DNA of 64,000 nucleotides, from positions 1-64,000 of the forward strand of contig CALVQK010000001.1 of assembly GCA_944358305.1 (NCBI GenBank), written 5' to 3'. The DNA comes from an uncultured Bacilli bacterium. GTDB lineage: Bacteria; Bacillota_I; Bacilli_A; RF39; UBA660. The translations under genes were made by a program, and so were the position numbers. Position 1 is the first letter of the stretch, and the number at the start of each line of letters is the position of its first letter. The notes under the pieces are model-generated. The model did not search any database. It worked only from the letters and a program-made list of their open reading frames with translations, and was not told where the DNA came from. Positions 51,616 to 59,090 of the stretch are shown one piece after another.

Positions 51616-51912
51616 ATGAATGAAAACTTTATGGATGAAGAAGAAGTAACTAAAACTATTGATAAGTTAGAAGCAGAAACAACTGATGAAAAGCTAAATT
51701 TAGATAATATTAAAACCATAATGTCAGATATGAATCTTAATTATAAAACAGATAACGGAAGCAAGCTTAGTGAGCTATTAGATACTTTAAATAATAAATT
51801 TAAAACTCTTACAGCTGTCCATGACGATAACATCACTGTCTTAAAGAAAAACTTAGATACTTATATTACTACTAAAGAAAAAGTAGCTAGTATGTTTGAT
51901 AACCTTACTTAG
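51616..51912 (+). CDS. Small helical T7SS-associated protein
   Basis: A 98-residue acidic protein with three helices (EEEVTKTIDKLEAETTDEKL ...). It resembles in size and place the small helical partners (Lap-like) that pair with LXG toxins for export. No diagnostic motif. It starts 8 bases after the preceding gene behind TAGGTGATT. Confidence 0.45.
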   Translation: MNENFMDEEEVTKTIDKLEAETTDEKLNLDNIKTIMSDMNLNYKTDNGSKLSELLDTLNNKFKTLTAVHDDNITVLKKNLDTYITTKEKVASMFDNLT

Positions 51913-51923
51913 GAGGAGATAAT

Positions 51924-52166
51924 ATGGATGAAGAAGCAATTAAAATAAAATATAGAAATCTACTAAATAAATTATATATAATAAAGAATAAATACGAAGA
52001 ATTGGATGATGCTTATGATGATCTAAATTCTACTATTAAAAATAATATGTTAATAGATGATAAAATAATTGCTCAAGATGAATTAGAAAAAATAAAACAT
52101 GACACTAATAACTTGGAATCAGGTTTGAATAATACGATTATCCCAATTGTTAGAAACAGAACTTAG
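51924..52166 (+). CDS. Small helical T7SS-associated protein
   Basis: An 80-residue coiled-coil protein (MDEEAIKIKYRNLLNKLYII), similar in form to DUF5082-like partners of T7SS effectors. AGGAGG precedes its ATG, and a hairpin terminator follows. It closes the T7SS locus. Confidence 0.45.
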   Translation: MDEEAIKIKYRNLLNKLYIIKNKYEELDDAYDDLNSTIKNNMLIDDKIIAQDELEKIKHDTNNLESGLNNTIIPIVRNRT

Positions 52167-52192
52167 TAAGTTGTTTAACTTGCTTTTCTTTT
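52166..52192 (+). terminator. Terminator at the end of the T7SS locus
   Basis: GTAAGTT (52166-52172) pairs with AACTTGC (52177-52183) with one wobble pair, then TTTTCTTTTT. Confidence 0.6.
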
Positions 52193-52234
52193 TACCTAAT
52201 TTCTAGTATAATAAGTATGGAAAGAAGGCGCAAT

Positions 52235-52594
52235 ATGTATTTATTTATAGAATATCCTAAATGTAGTACTTGTAAAAAAGCCAAAAAATTTTTAGATGAT
52301 AATAATATTAAATATGAAGATAGAAATATTGTAACTAATAATCCTACTAAAGAAGAATTAGAAAAATTTCTTAAACTTAGTGGTAAAGATATAAAAAGCT
52401 TCTTTAATACTAGTGGTAATTTATATAAAGAGCTACACTTGAAAGATAAACTTCCTAATATGACGCTTGATGAAAAATTAGAGTTGTTATCAACTAATGG
52501 TATGCTTGTTAAAAGACCTGTTTTAGTAGGAGAAACTATTGTCTTAACTGGCTTCAAAGAAGATTTGTGGAAGGAAGTGTTACTTAATGGATGA
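52235..52594 (+). CDS. ArsC/Spx-family thioredoxin-fold protein
   Basis: A 119-residue protein: IEYPKCSTCKKAKKFLDD with CSTC near the N-terminus, NIVTNNPTKEELEKFL and LLSTNGMLVKRPVLV, the pattern of the ArsC/YffB/Spx family. Whether it reduces arsenate or binds RNA polymerase like Spx cannot be told; its distance from arsenic genes favours a general redox or regulatory role. ATG 52235 is preferred over 52217 because GAAGG lies at a proper distance. It overlaps rnc by 8 bases. Confidence 0.85.
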   Translation: MYLFIEYPKCSTCKKAKKFLDDNNIKYEDRNIVTNNPTKEELEKFLKLSGKDIKSFFNTSGNLYKELHLKDKLPNMTLDEKLELLSTNGMLVKRPVLVGETIVLTGFKEDLWKEVLLNG

Positions 52595-53252
52595 GTTATT
52601 TAAAAAATTAAATATAATGCCTAAAGATATGAGATTATATGAGATAGCTTTCTCTCATTCATCTTATGCTAATGAACATAAAGCTAAAAAAGATTATGAA
52701 CGCTTAGAATTTTTAGGGGATGCTGTCTTAGATCTTGTTATGGCTGATTATCTTTATCGTAATCATAATGAAAATGAAGGCGAAATGACTAAAGTAAGGG
52801 CTAGTTATGTTTGTGAAAATGCTTTATATGAATATTCTTTAGATTTAGGACTTAATAAATATATAAAAGTAGGTCATGGAGAGGAATTAAATGGAGGGAA
52901 ATTAAAGAAAGCCATTGTTGCTGATATATTTGAATCTCTAATGGGGGCGATCTATTTAGATCTTGGATACTCTACAGTTAGAAAAGTTATTTTAAATATT
53001 ATCGTTCCTTATGTTACTAATCCTGATATAACATTCTTTTCAGATTATAAATCTGCTTTGCAAGAAGCAGTTCAAACTACTAAAAAAAGTCTATATTATG
53101 AACTTATAGAGGAACAAGGTCCACCTCACGATAAAAAATTTAAAATGCAAGTTAGAGTAGATGGTATTATTTATGGAGAAGGAGTAGGAAGTAGTAAGAA
53201 AGAAGCTGAACAGTTAGCTGCTAAAAATGCTTTAGAGAAACTTGCTATATAA
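52587..53252 (+). CDS. rnc: Ribonuclease III
   Basis: A 221-residue dsRNA endonuclease. RLEFLGDAVLDLVMADYLY is the signature with catalytic Glu and Asp; FESLMGAIYLDLGY carries the second acidic cluster; the C-terminal dsRBD shows GPPHDKKFKMQVRVDG and KKEAEQLAAKNAL. It processes rRNA and antisense duplexes, including those a type I antitoxin (35345) or AbiF RNA may form. Confidence 0.95.
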   Translation: MDELFKKLNIMPKDMRLYEIAFSHSSYANEHKAKKDYERLEFLGDAVLDLVMADYLYRNHNENEGEMTKVRASYVCENALYEYSLDLGLNKYIKVGHGEELNGGKLKKAIVADIFESLMGAIYLDLGYSTVRKVILNIIVPYVTNPDITFFSDYKSALQEAVQTTKKSLYYELIEEQGPPHDKKFKMQVRVDGIIYGEGVGSSKKEAEQLAAKNALEKLAI

Positions 53253-53254
53253 TT

Positions 53255-53725
53255 ATGAATACTAGGGAATTAAAAATATATAACAATCTAATAAAGTCAC
53301 TTTTAAGTTTAGAACAAGAAGACTATGAAAATAGAGAAAAAATAGTTAGATTTATTATAGAGACTACGCTAAGTAATGGAACATTAATAAATGATCCGGA
53401 AATAATTGAAAGATTAAGCCTTCTAATTGATAGTTCTAATATAGCTAAAGAATCCTTAAGCTTACTTGCTACATCTACTGAACAAGGTTATGAAGAAGAA
53501 GATGCTACTAATCTAGGAAGCAACTACAGTAGCTCCCTTTTAATAGGTAATTTATACATTGCCCATGATAAATACCTTAGTTTGCTCGGAAATTATAGAC
53601 TTTATAAACAAGAAAATTATCATGCAAAGTACTTAGTAGATAATAAAATAGAATCTTTAAGCGTTGCTGAAGAAATAAAAGAAGGAAATGATTTACTAAT
53701 TAAAATATTTAATTTGAAAAGATAA
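53255..53725 (+). CDS. Unknown helical protein between rnc and the RNase J gene
   Basis: A 156-residue, mostly helical, soluble protein with no motif I can name. It begins 2 bases after rnc and ends 57 bases before the RNase J gene, so it is likely expressed with RNA-processing enzymes. Confidence 0.55.
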   Translation: MNTRELKIYNNLIKSLLSLEQEDYENREKIVRFIIETTLSNGTLINDPEIIERLSLLIDSSNIAKESLSLLATSTEQGYEEEDATNLGSNYSSSLLIGNLYIAHDKYLSLLGNYRLYKQENYHAKYLVDNKIESLSVAEEIKEGNDLLIKIFNLKR

Positions 53726-53782
53726 GAAAAATAGTGTATAATTAGTAAAGTTTTGTTTCTATATTTAAAGAAAGGAGAATTT

Positions 53783-55435
53783 ATGAGTAAAATTAAAATA
53801 TTTAGTCTAGGTGGACTAAATGAAAACGGCAAAAACATGTATATTGTAGAAGTTGATAAAAATATATATGTATTTGATGCCGGAAGTAAATTTGATAATG
53901 AAAAAAATCTAGGGATAGATTATATTATTCCTAACTTTGATTATTTAATAAAAAATAGAAAGAGAATAAAAGGAATATTTTTAAGTCATGGCCATGAAGG
54001 AAATATGGGAGCAGTTCCTGATATTTTAAAACAAATTCCCGAAGTTAATATATATGCTGCTAAACTAACTTTAGAAATATTAAAACAGGATTTAACTAAT
54101 GCTGAGATAAAGAAGAGCCATTTAATAGAGATTAAACCACACCATAAGGTAGATTTTGGCAAAGAAAGTATTTTTTCTATCTCTATGACTCATTCGATTC
54201 CTGATGCTTTATGTTATGTTTTATATACCAAAGATGGTGCAATAGTTTATACAGGAGACTTTACTTTTGATCATACTGAAACAGGTCTTTATAAAACAGA
54301 TATAGGTAAACTTGCTTACGTTGGTAAACAAGGAGTACTTTGCCTTTTAGCAGAATCTATGTATGCTGAACGTGAAGGCTATACTAGTCCTAATAATAGA
54401 GTAAGTGATTTTATTAGAAATGTTTTAGCAAGGAATAAAGGAAGAATAATTGCAACTGTTTTTCCAGCTCATTTTTATAGAATTCAAGAAATATTTGATG
54501 AAGTTAGTAAGACTCATAGAAAAATTGTTATTATGGGGCATTCTTTACAAAATACTATTAACTATGCCATAAAAAATAATTACTTAACTATTGATAAAAG
54601 AGTAATAGGGGATTTATCAAACTTAAATGATAAAGATAGCGTAATATTAATATCTGATGAAAAAGAAAAACCTTTCGCTAACTTAGAAAGAATAATTAAA
54701 GGCTATGATAAATATATAAAACTTAATACTAATGATACTATTTTCATAACAGAACCAGCTTATGAAGGAATAGAAAAACGTCTTGCTACAGTTATGGATG
54801 AAATAGCAATGCTTGGTGTTAATACAATAAGTTTATCTAGTAAAAAGCATCTTTTACATCATGCTTCCCGTGAGGATTTAAGCCTTTTAATAAATATTAT
54901 GAATCCTAAATATTATTTTCCAGTAAAGGGAGAATACAGAAATCAGTATGCTAATGCTGAAGTAGCTGAAAATTTAGGGATACCAAAAGATAACATAATC
55001 TTAAAACAAAATGGTGATGTTACGTTATTTATTAAAGGTAATCTTGTACCTACAAATGAACATATAGGAACAGATGAAATTCTAATAGATGGTAAAAGTA
55101 ATGACGATATAGGTGACCTGGTCTTAAAAGATAGAGAGATGCTAGGAGAAAATGGTATTGTTATTATTAGTTGTACTTTAGATAAAGAGACTAAAAAAAT
55201 ATTAGCAGGACCAGAAGTGTTAACAAGAGGCTTCATCTATGTTAAAGATAATTTAGATCTAGTAGATGAAATTAAAAATATGTCTTTAGAAATAATTGAA
55301 AAAAATATTAGTGAAGGAAGCAAGAGAGTAGACTATTCAACAATTAAAAACGAAGTAAGAGATGTTTTAGGTAAATATTTTTATAAAACTATGGAAACAA
55401 AACCAATGATTATAACAGTTATACAAGAAGTATAA
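53783..55435 (+). CDS. rnjB: Ribonuclease J2-like protein (catalytic motif changed)
   Basis: A 550-residue metallo-beta-lactamase/beta-CASP protein. The canonical HxHxDH reads HGHEGN (residues 69-74), so the Asp and third His of the zinc site are lost, as in RNase J2 (HGHADA in B. subtilis). THSIPDA, VYTGDFTFD, LLAESMYA and the beta-CASP FPVKGEYR block are kept. J2 proteins usually work as partners of RNase J1. The gene symbol is tentative: it rests on the motif loss, not on a tree. ATG 53783 lies behind AAAGGAG. Confidence 0.8.
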   Translation: MSKIKIFSLGGLNENGKNMYIVEVDKNIYVFDAGSKFDNEKNLGIDYIIPNFDYLIKNRKRIKGIFLSHGHEGNMGAVPDILKQIPEVNIYAAKLTLEILKQDLTNAEIKKSHLIEIKPHHKVDFGKESIFSISMTHSIPDALCYVLYTKDGAIVYTGDFTFDHTETGLYKTDIGKLAYVGKQGVLCLLAESMYAEREGYTSPNNRVSDFIRNVLARNKGRIIATVFPAHFYRIQEIFDEVSKTHRKIVIMGHSLQNTINYAIKNNYLTIDKRVIGDLSNLNDKDSVILISDEKEKPFANLERIIKGYDKYIKLNTNDTIFITEPAYEGIEKRLATVMDEIAMLGVNTISLSSKKHLLHHASREDLSLLINIMNPKYYFPVKGEYRNQYANAEVAENLGIPKDNIILKQNGDVTLFIKGNLVPTNEHIGTDEILIDGKSNDDIGDLVLKDREMLGENGIVIISCTLDKETKKILAGPEVLTRGFIYVKDNLDLVDEIKNMSLEIIEKNISEGSKRVDYSTIKNEVRDVLGKYFYKTMETKPMIITVIQEV

Positions 55436-55453
55436 AGGTATAAATTTTACAAA

Positions 55454-55480
55454 TTGGCTCTAATTTTAGAGTCAATTTTT
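55454..55480 (+). terminator. Intrinsic terminator after the RNase J2-like gene
   Basis: TTGGCTCTAA pairs with TTAGAGTCAA (one G-T pair), followed by T6. Confidence 0.75.
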
Positions 55481-55572
55481 TATTTTTTATAATTGAATTT
55501 ACAAAACCCTCTTTTTGCAATAATTATTTACTTATGTTAGAGTTAAAATAATTATTTTACAAAAGGAGGTAA

Positions 55573-55683
55573 ATTATTATTAACGATTTAATAAATAAAG
55601 AAGATATAAAAATAGAAAATATGATATATGAGGTTAGAGGCAAAAAAGTGATATTAGATAGTGAAATATCTGCAACCAAATGA
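55573..55683 (+). pseudogene. Fragment of an ORF6N gene
   Basis: Behind an AAAGGAGG site the frame reads DLINKEDIKIENMIYEVRGK and KVILDSEIS before a TGA. It matches the first 30 residues of the ORF6N protein at 31288 (INIENLIYEVRGIQVMLDSD). No ATG is present (ATT codons at the start) and the rest of the gene is gone. 55684-55846 shows nothing else. Confidence 0.7.
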
Positions 55684-55846
55684 CACGGAATAATATACTT
55701 GATTTAATTACTCTAAAAAGTTTTAACAATAATAATACAATAGTATAAATATTAAATTAATGTATAGTATTCTATTATTATAATGTAAGCATCTAAAGTA
55801 TTAAGTAATTAATAAAAAATGGACTTGAAAAACTTACGAATACTAG

Positions 55847-55875
55847 TTGACAGGGTCCTAAAAAAATGATATATT
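55847..55875 (+). promoter_or_regulatory. Strong promoter of the AbiF RNA/gene
   Basis: TTGACA (55847-55852), 17-base spacer, TATATT (55870-55875) with an extended TG at 55867-55868. The predicted start (near 55882) falls just before the RNA hairpin. Confidence 0.8.
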
Positions 55876-55881
55876 ACAAGT

Positions 55882-55920
55882 GATTGGTACTTAGGAAACT
55901 TTCGAAGCCCTAAGTCGTTT
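55882..55920 (+). ncRNA. abiF-motif-like RNA hairpin, upstream copy
   Basis: ACTTAGG (55889-55895) pairs with CCTAAGT (55909-55915); inside the loop CTT-TCG-AAG makes a second short stem with an AAA bulge. The same sequence (TACTTAGGAAACTTT, then CTAAGTCG) recurs after the gene at 56845. Such hairpins near Abi_2 genes are known as the abiF RNA motif; the assignment here is by resemblance and position, not by a covariance-model search. Confidence 0.65.
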
Positions 55921-55940
55921 TATTTTAAGGACGTGATTTA

Positions 55941-56810
55941 TTGAAACAATATAAAAGTTCTGAAGAATTATTAGATTATATAATTTCTAAAGGAGTTACT
56001 GTTACTAATAGAGATTATGCTTTAGATAAAATTAAAAAGTATTCTTATTATTCTATTGTGAACACCTATAAAGATGTATTTAAAACTTCGGATAATAATT
56101 ATAAGAAAAATGTAACTTTTGAAGAAATATATTCATTATATGAATTTGATAAAAATCTTCGTTCTATTTTTTTAATTTATATTTTAGAAGTAGAAACAGT
56201 TATAAAATCTTTACTAGCTGAACTTTTAACATCAAAATATGGTATTAATAATTATTTATTAGTAAGTAATTTTGATGCTAATATTAACCCTAAAATAATA
56301 CAAGACAATATTGCTAAAATAAATGAAGAAATAAATAAACAGAATGGCAAACACGAAGCTATTACTCATTATATTAATGAATATGGTTTTGTACCGCCTT
56401 TTGTTTTAATTAAGATTTTAACATGGGGAGAATTAAGTCGCTTATATAGTATGCTAAAGCAAACAGATAGGCAAACTATTAGTAAAGAGTTTAAAGTGCC
56501 TGATAATTTTTTAAAACAGATAATGAAAAATATTACTATGATTAGGAACATATGTGCCCATAATGATAGAATGTTTTCCTTTCACAGTAAATTTTTAATT
56601 ACTTTTAAAATAATAAATAGTAATTATAAAAATAAAGATAATTCAACTAATATTTATATGATTATGAAATCTATTCAACGTTTATTAGATAAAGATAAAA
56701 GTGATGAGTTTGAAAGATTGATAAATTTAGAAATAGAAAAGTTAAAAAATAGTATTAAATCTGTTGATATTAATTTAATTTTATATTTAATGGGATTCTT
56801 TAATGAATAA
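55941..56810 (+). CDS. abiF: Abi_2/AbiF-family HEPN protein (abortive infection)
   Basis: A 289-residue protein. The blocks LDYIISKGVTVTNRDYALDK, NVTFEEIYSLYEFDKNLRSI, IYILEVETVIKSLLAE and RNICAHNDRMFS are those of the Abi_2 (AbiD/AbiF) family. The R-x4-H motif at Arg202-His207 is the HEPN ribonuclease signature. TTG 55941 is the start. AbiF-type toxins act on phage infection, and RNA antitoxins have been reported for the family, with a proposed link to the origin of Cas13. Here the gene is flanked by matching RNA hairpins, which fits that model. Confidence 0.85.
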   Translation: MKQYKSSEELLDYIISKGVTVTNRDYALDKIKKYSYYSIVNTYKDVFKTSDNNYKKNVTFEEIYSLYEFDKNLRSIFLIYILEVETVIKSLLAELLTSKYGINNYLLVSNFDANINPKIIQDNIAKINEEINKQNGKHEAITHYINEYGFVPPFVLIKILTWGELSRLYSMLKQTDRQTISKEFKVPDNFLKQIMKNITMIRNICAHNDRMFSFHSKFLITFKIINSNYKNKDNSTNIYMIMKSIQRLLDKDKSDEFERLINLEIEKLKNSIKSVDINLILYLMGFFNE

Positions 56811-56840
56811 AAGTAATTATATTGAATAGAATATTAATGA

Positions 56841-56907
56841 TTAGTACTTAGGAAACTTTTGAAGCTCTAAGTCGTCAGACCTCTATACAAATGTGTAGAG
56901 GTTTTTG
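56841..56907 (+). ncRNA. abiF-motif-like RNA hairpin, downstream copy, with terminator
   Basis: ACTTAGG (56846-56852) pairs with TCTAAGT (56866-56872) with the same inner CTT/AAG stem as the upstream copy. It is followed six bases later by a perfect terminator, ACCTCTA (56879-56885) / TAGAGGT (56896-56902), with T run. No strong promoter is seen, so it could be the 3' end of the abiF transcript. Confidence 0.65.
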
Positions 56908-57029
56908 AATATTGCTTTATGTCCTTTTTGTGACTACAATATTGTGAATCATTATATAAATTTCTAAAAAAGCAGTAGATGAATTATTAAATTATAAATA
57001 TTATGATTAGAATATTTCTTATACATAAG

Positions 57030-57056
57030 CTTGAGGTCGAAATTTTCGACCCCAAG
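57030..57056. other. GC-rich hairpin
   Basis: CTTGAGGTCGA (57030-57040) and TCGACCCCAAG (57046-57056) pair with one A-C mismatch and a 5-base loop. There is no T run. 56911-57067 has no gene. Confidence 0.5.
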
Positions 57057-57067
57057 TTTAAATAATC

Positions 57068-57229
57068 ATGGTGGTAATAGACATGACTCTAGAGTTTTCA
57101 CTGAACATAGATAAGAAAGCTCTATATCACTCTTTAGCAAGTTTTAAAGATTTAGACAAGAAATGCTTTGCAATTACTAAAATAGAAAGTAAAGAACTTT
57201 TAGATAGTCTGTTAGAAAAATTAAAGTAA
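57068..57229 (+). pseudogene. Short ORF, probable gene remnant
   Basis: A 53-codon frame beginning MVVIDMTLEFSLNIDKKALY with a KDLDKKCFAITKI core. It has no ribosome binding site and reads like the C-terminal end of a larger protein whose front has been lost. I cannot name the family. Confidence 0.35.
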
Positions 57230-57238
57230 TTATACGCG

Positions 57239-57264
57239 AAAGGTTGTGTCAAGACCTTTTTTCT
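57239..57264 (+). terminator. Intrinsic terminator before the dcw cluster
   Basis: AAAGGT (57239-57244) pairs with ACCTTT (57254-57259), then T4 CTTTTT. Confidence 0.75.
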
Positions 57265-57352
57265 TTTTGTTTACATTTTTCTTGTCAAGTAATTTATTTG
57301 TCTAATTAAATATCCTTTATTTTATTTACATTTTTTAACTTTTTGTGTAACA

Positions 57353-57390
57353 TATAATTAAGCAGTGGAGAATTATGGTGAAAAGTGGGG
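57353..57390 (+). promoter_or_regulatory. dcw promoter with three MraZ boxes
   Basis: TATAAT at 57353-57358 gives a start near 57365. Directly after it TGGAG (57366-57370), TGGTG (57376-57380) and TGGGG (57386-57390) repeat every 10 bases, which is the known MraZ-binding arrangement. So MraZ probably represses its own operon here. The -35 is weak. Confidence 0.75.
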
Positions 57391-57397
57391 GATAAAT

Positions 57398-57829
57398 ATG
57401 TTCATGGGAGAATTTCATCATAGCCTTGATGAAAAAGGAAGAATTGCTATACCATCTAAATATCGTGAAATACTTGGCCAAAATTTCGTTATTACCCGTG
57501 GTATAGAACATTGTATTTATGTTTATCCAGAAACTACTTTTAATCACATAGTTACAAAATTAGAAAGCTTACCATTCACTAAAAAAGATGCTAGAGCTTT
57601 TACAAGATTCTTTATGTCTGGTGCTACTGCCATTGAACTTGATAAACAAGGTAGAGTCAACATTCCGACACCATTATCTAATTATGCAAATCTATCTAAA
57701 AAATGTGTTATTGTTGGAACGGGAGATAGATTAGAGATATGGGATGAGGATGCATTTGAGGAGTTTATGAGTTCATGTAATGATGAAATGTCCGATATTG
57801 CTGAAAATCTATTTGAGGAGAAAATATAA
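57398..57829 (+). CDS. mraZ: Transcriptional regulator MraZ
   Basis: A 143-residue protein with two SpoVT/AbrB-like swapped-hairpin repeats: FHHSLDEKGRIAIPSKYRE and AIELDKQGRVNIPTPLSNY. It forms rings that bind TGGNG repeats upstream. ATG 57398 is chosen because the longer frame runs through the MraZ boxes without its own ribosome binding site. First gene of the dcw cluster; overlaps rsmH by one base. Confidence 0.95.
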   Translation: MFMGEFHHSLDEKGRIAIPSKYREILGQNFVITRGIEHCIYVYPETTFNHIVTKLESLPFTKKDARAFTRFFMSGATAIELDKQGRVNIPTPLSNYANLSKKCVIVGTGDRLEIWDEDAFEEFMSSCNDEMSDIAENLFEEKI

Positions 57830-58752
57830 TGCATGATTCTGTATTATTAACCGAAGCGATTGATGCTTTAAATTTAAAAGATAACAGTATTGCTGTTGAT
57901 ATGACCTTAGGTTTTGCTGGACATAGTAGTCAAATATTGAAAAGAATAAAAAATGGGTATCTATTCGCCTTTGACCAAGACGAGGAAGCACTAAAATTTA
58001 GTAAAGTTAAACTTTCGAAAATAAGTGATAACTTCCAAGTAATTGATTCTAACTTTGTCTATGCCAAAGAAAAATTAAAAGAGTTAGGTATAGAAAAGGT
58101 AGATGCTATACTTTATGATCTTGGAGTATCAAGTCCCCAACTGGATGAAGATTATCGAGGCTTTTCATACAGATTTGATGCTCCTCTTGATATGAGAATG
58201 GATAAAAATGGTAAAATTACTGCTAAACTTATCGTTAATACATATAGTTATGAAGATTTGAAAAGAATCTTTAAAGAATATGGCGAAAGTAAGGCAGCAG
58301 CATCTATTGCTAGAAATATTGTCAAGTATAGAGAAAATAAAGAAATTATTACAACTTTGGAATTAGTAGATATTATTAAAAGTGCTGTTCCTTATAAAGA
58401 AAGAATAAAGAAACATCCTGCTAAACAAATATTTCAAGCATTAAGAATAGAAGTTAATGACGAATTAAATGTCTTAAAAAAATCTCTTGATGACAGCCTA
58501 TCTTTGTTAAATATTGGAGGAAGAATTGCAGTTATAACTTTCCATTCCCTAGAAGATAAAATTGTTAAACATAAATTTTTAGAAGTAACTAAAATAGATG
58601 ATTTATCTAAAGGCTTACCTAATATACCTGAAGATAAATTACCAAATTTTAAATTAATTACTAAAAAAGGAATTAAAGCAAGTGATGAAGAACTAGCTCG
58701 TAATAATAGAGCTCATTCTGCAACGCTTAGAGTAATAGAGAAAATAAAATAA
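57829..58752 (+). CDS. rsmH: 16S rRNA (cytosine1402-N4)-methyltransferase
   Basis: A 307-residue SAM enzyme with HDSVLLTEAIDAL, VDMTLGFAGHS (SAM motif), ILYDLGVSSPQLDE, GFSYRFDAPLDMRM and VITFHSLEDKIVKHKF, all diagnostic of MraW/RsmH. It modifies C1402 in the ribosomal decoding centre. Follows mraZ as usual. Confidence 0.96.
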   Translation: MHDSVLLTEAIDALNLKDNSIAVDMTLGFAGHSSQILKRIKNGYLFAFDQDEEALKFSKVKLSKISDNFQVIDSNFVYAKEKLKELGIEKVDAILYDLGVSSPQLDEDYRGFSYRFDAPLDMRMDKNGKITAKLIVNTYSYEDLKRIFKEYGESKAAASIARNIVKYRENKEIITTLELVDIIKSAVPYKERIKKHPAKQIFQALRIEVNDELNVLKKSLDDSLSLLNIGGRIAVITFHSLEDKIVKHKFLEVTKIDDLSKGLPNIPEDKLPNFKLITKKGIKASDEELARNNRAHSATLRVIEKIK

Positions 58753-58774
58753 TAAAAAGATTGGAGGAATACTT

Positions 58775-59074
58775 ATGGCTACAAGAAAAATTAAAAAGCG
58801 TGTAAAAATGAGTAGATTTGAACGCCTTATTTATACTTTTGCTCTTGTTCTAGCAGTTAGTGCTCCTTTAACAATCGTTTTCTCTAAAGCAACTTTATCA
58901 AAGATTAACTTTGAAGTAGAAAAAGCTAAAAAAGAAATAAATGAACAAACTAAAACTAATGAAAGTTTATCTATGAAAATAAATGAGTTAGCTTCCTTAG
59001 ATAAAATAGAAGAAGTTGCCAAAGAACAAGGATTAAGCTATAATAATGATAACATTAAAAATATCGATGAATAG
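58775..59074 (+). CDS. ftsL: Cell division protein FtsL-like
   Basis: A 99-residue protein with a basic N-terminus, one transmembrane helix (about residues 18-38) and a periplasm-side coiled coil (FEVEKAKKEINEQTKTNESL), the architecture of FtsL, which links FtsW/FtsI to the divisome. Sequence signal is weak, as always for FtsL; place and topology carry the call. Confidence 0.8.
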   Translation: MATRKIKKRVKMSRFERLIYTFALVLAVSAPLTIVFSKATLSKINFEVEKAKKEINEQTKTNESLSMKINELASLDKIEEVAKEQGLSYNNDNIKNIDE

Positions 59075-59090
59075 TAGGAAGTGGTGAAAC

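Noticed and set aside
55684-55846. A type III repeat array before the Abi gene
   Set aside because: There are no tandem repeats of 30-40 bases as in ToxI-type antitoxins; only the single hairpin copy exists on this side.
56823-56838. Independent promoter for the downstream abiF RNA copy
   Set aside because: TATTAA is present but no -35 lies at 16-18 bases, and TTGAAT would place the -10 inside the hairpin.
57365-57397. Eleven extra codons for mraZ
   Set aside because: They run through the MraZ boxes and would start at the transcription start; ATG 57398 has GGGGGA in place and gives the usual MraZ N-terminus.
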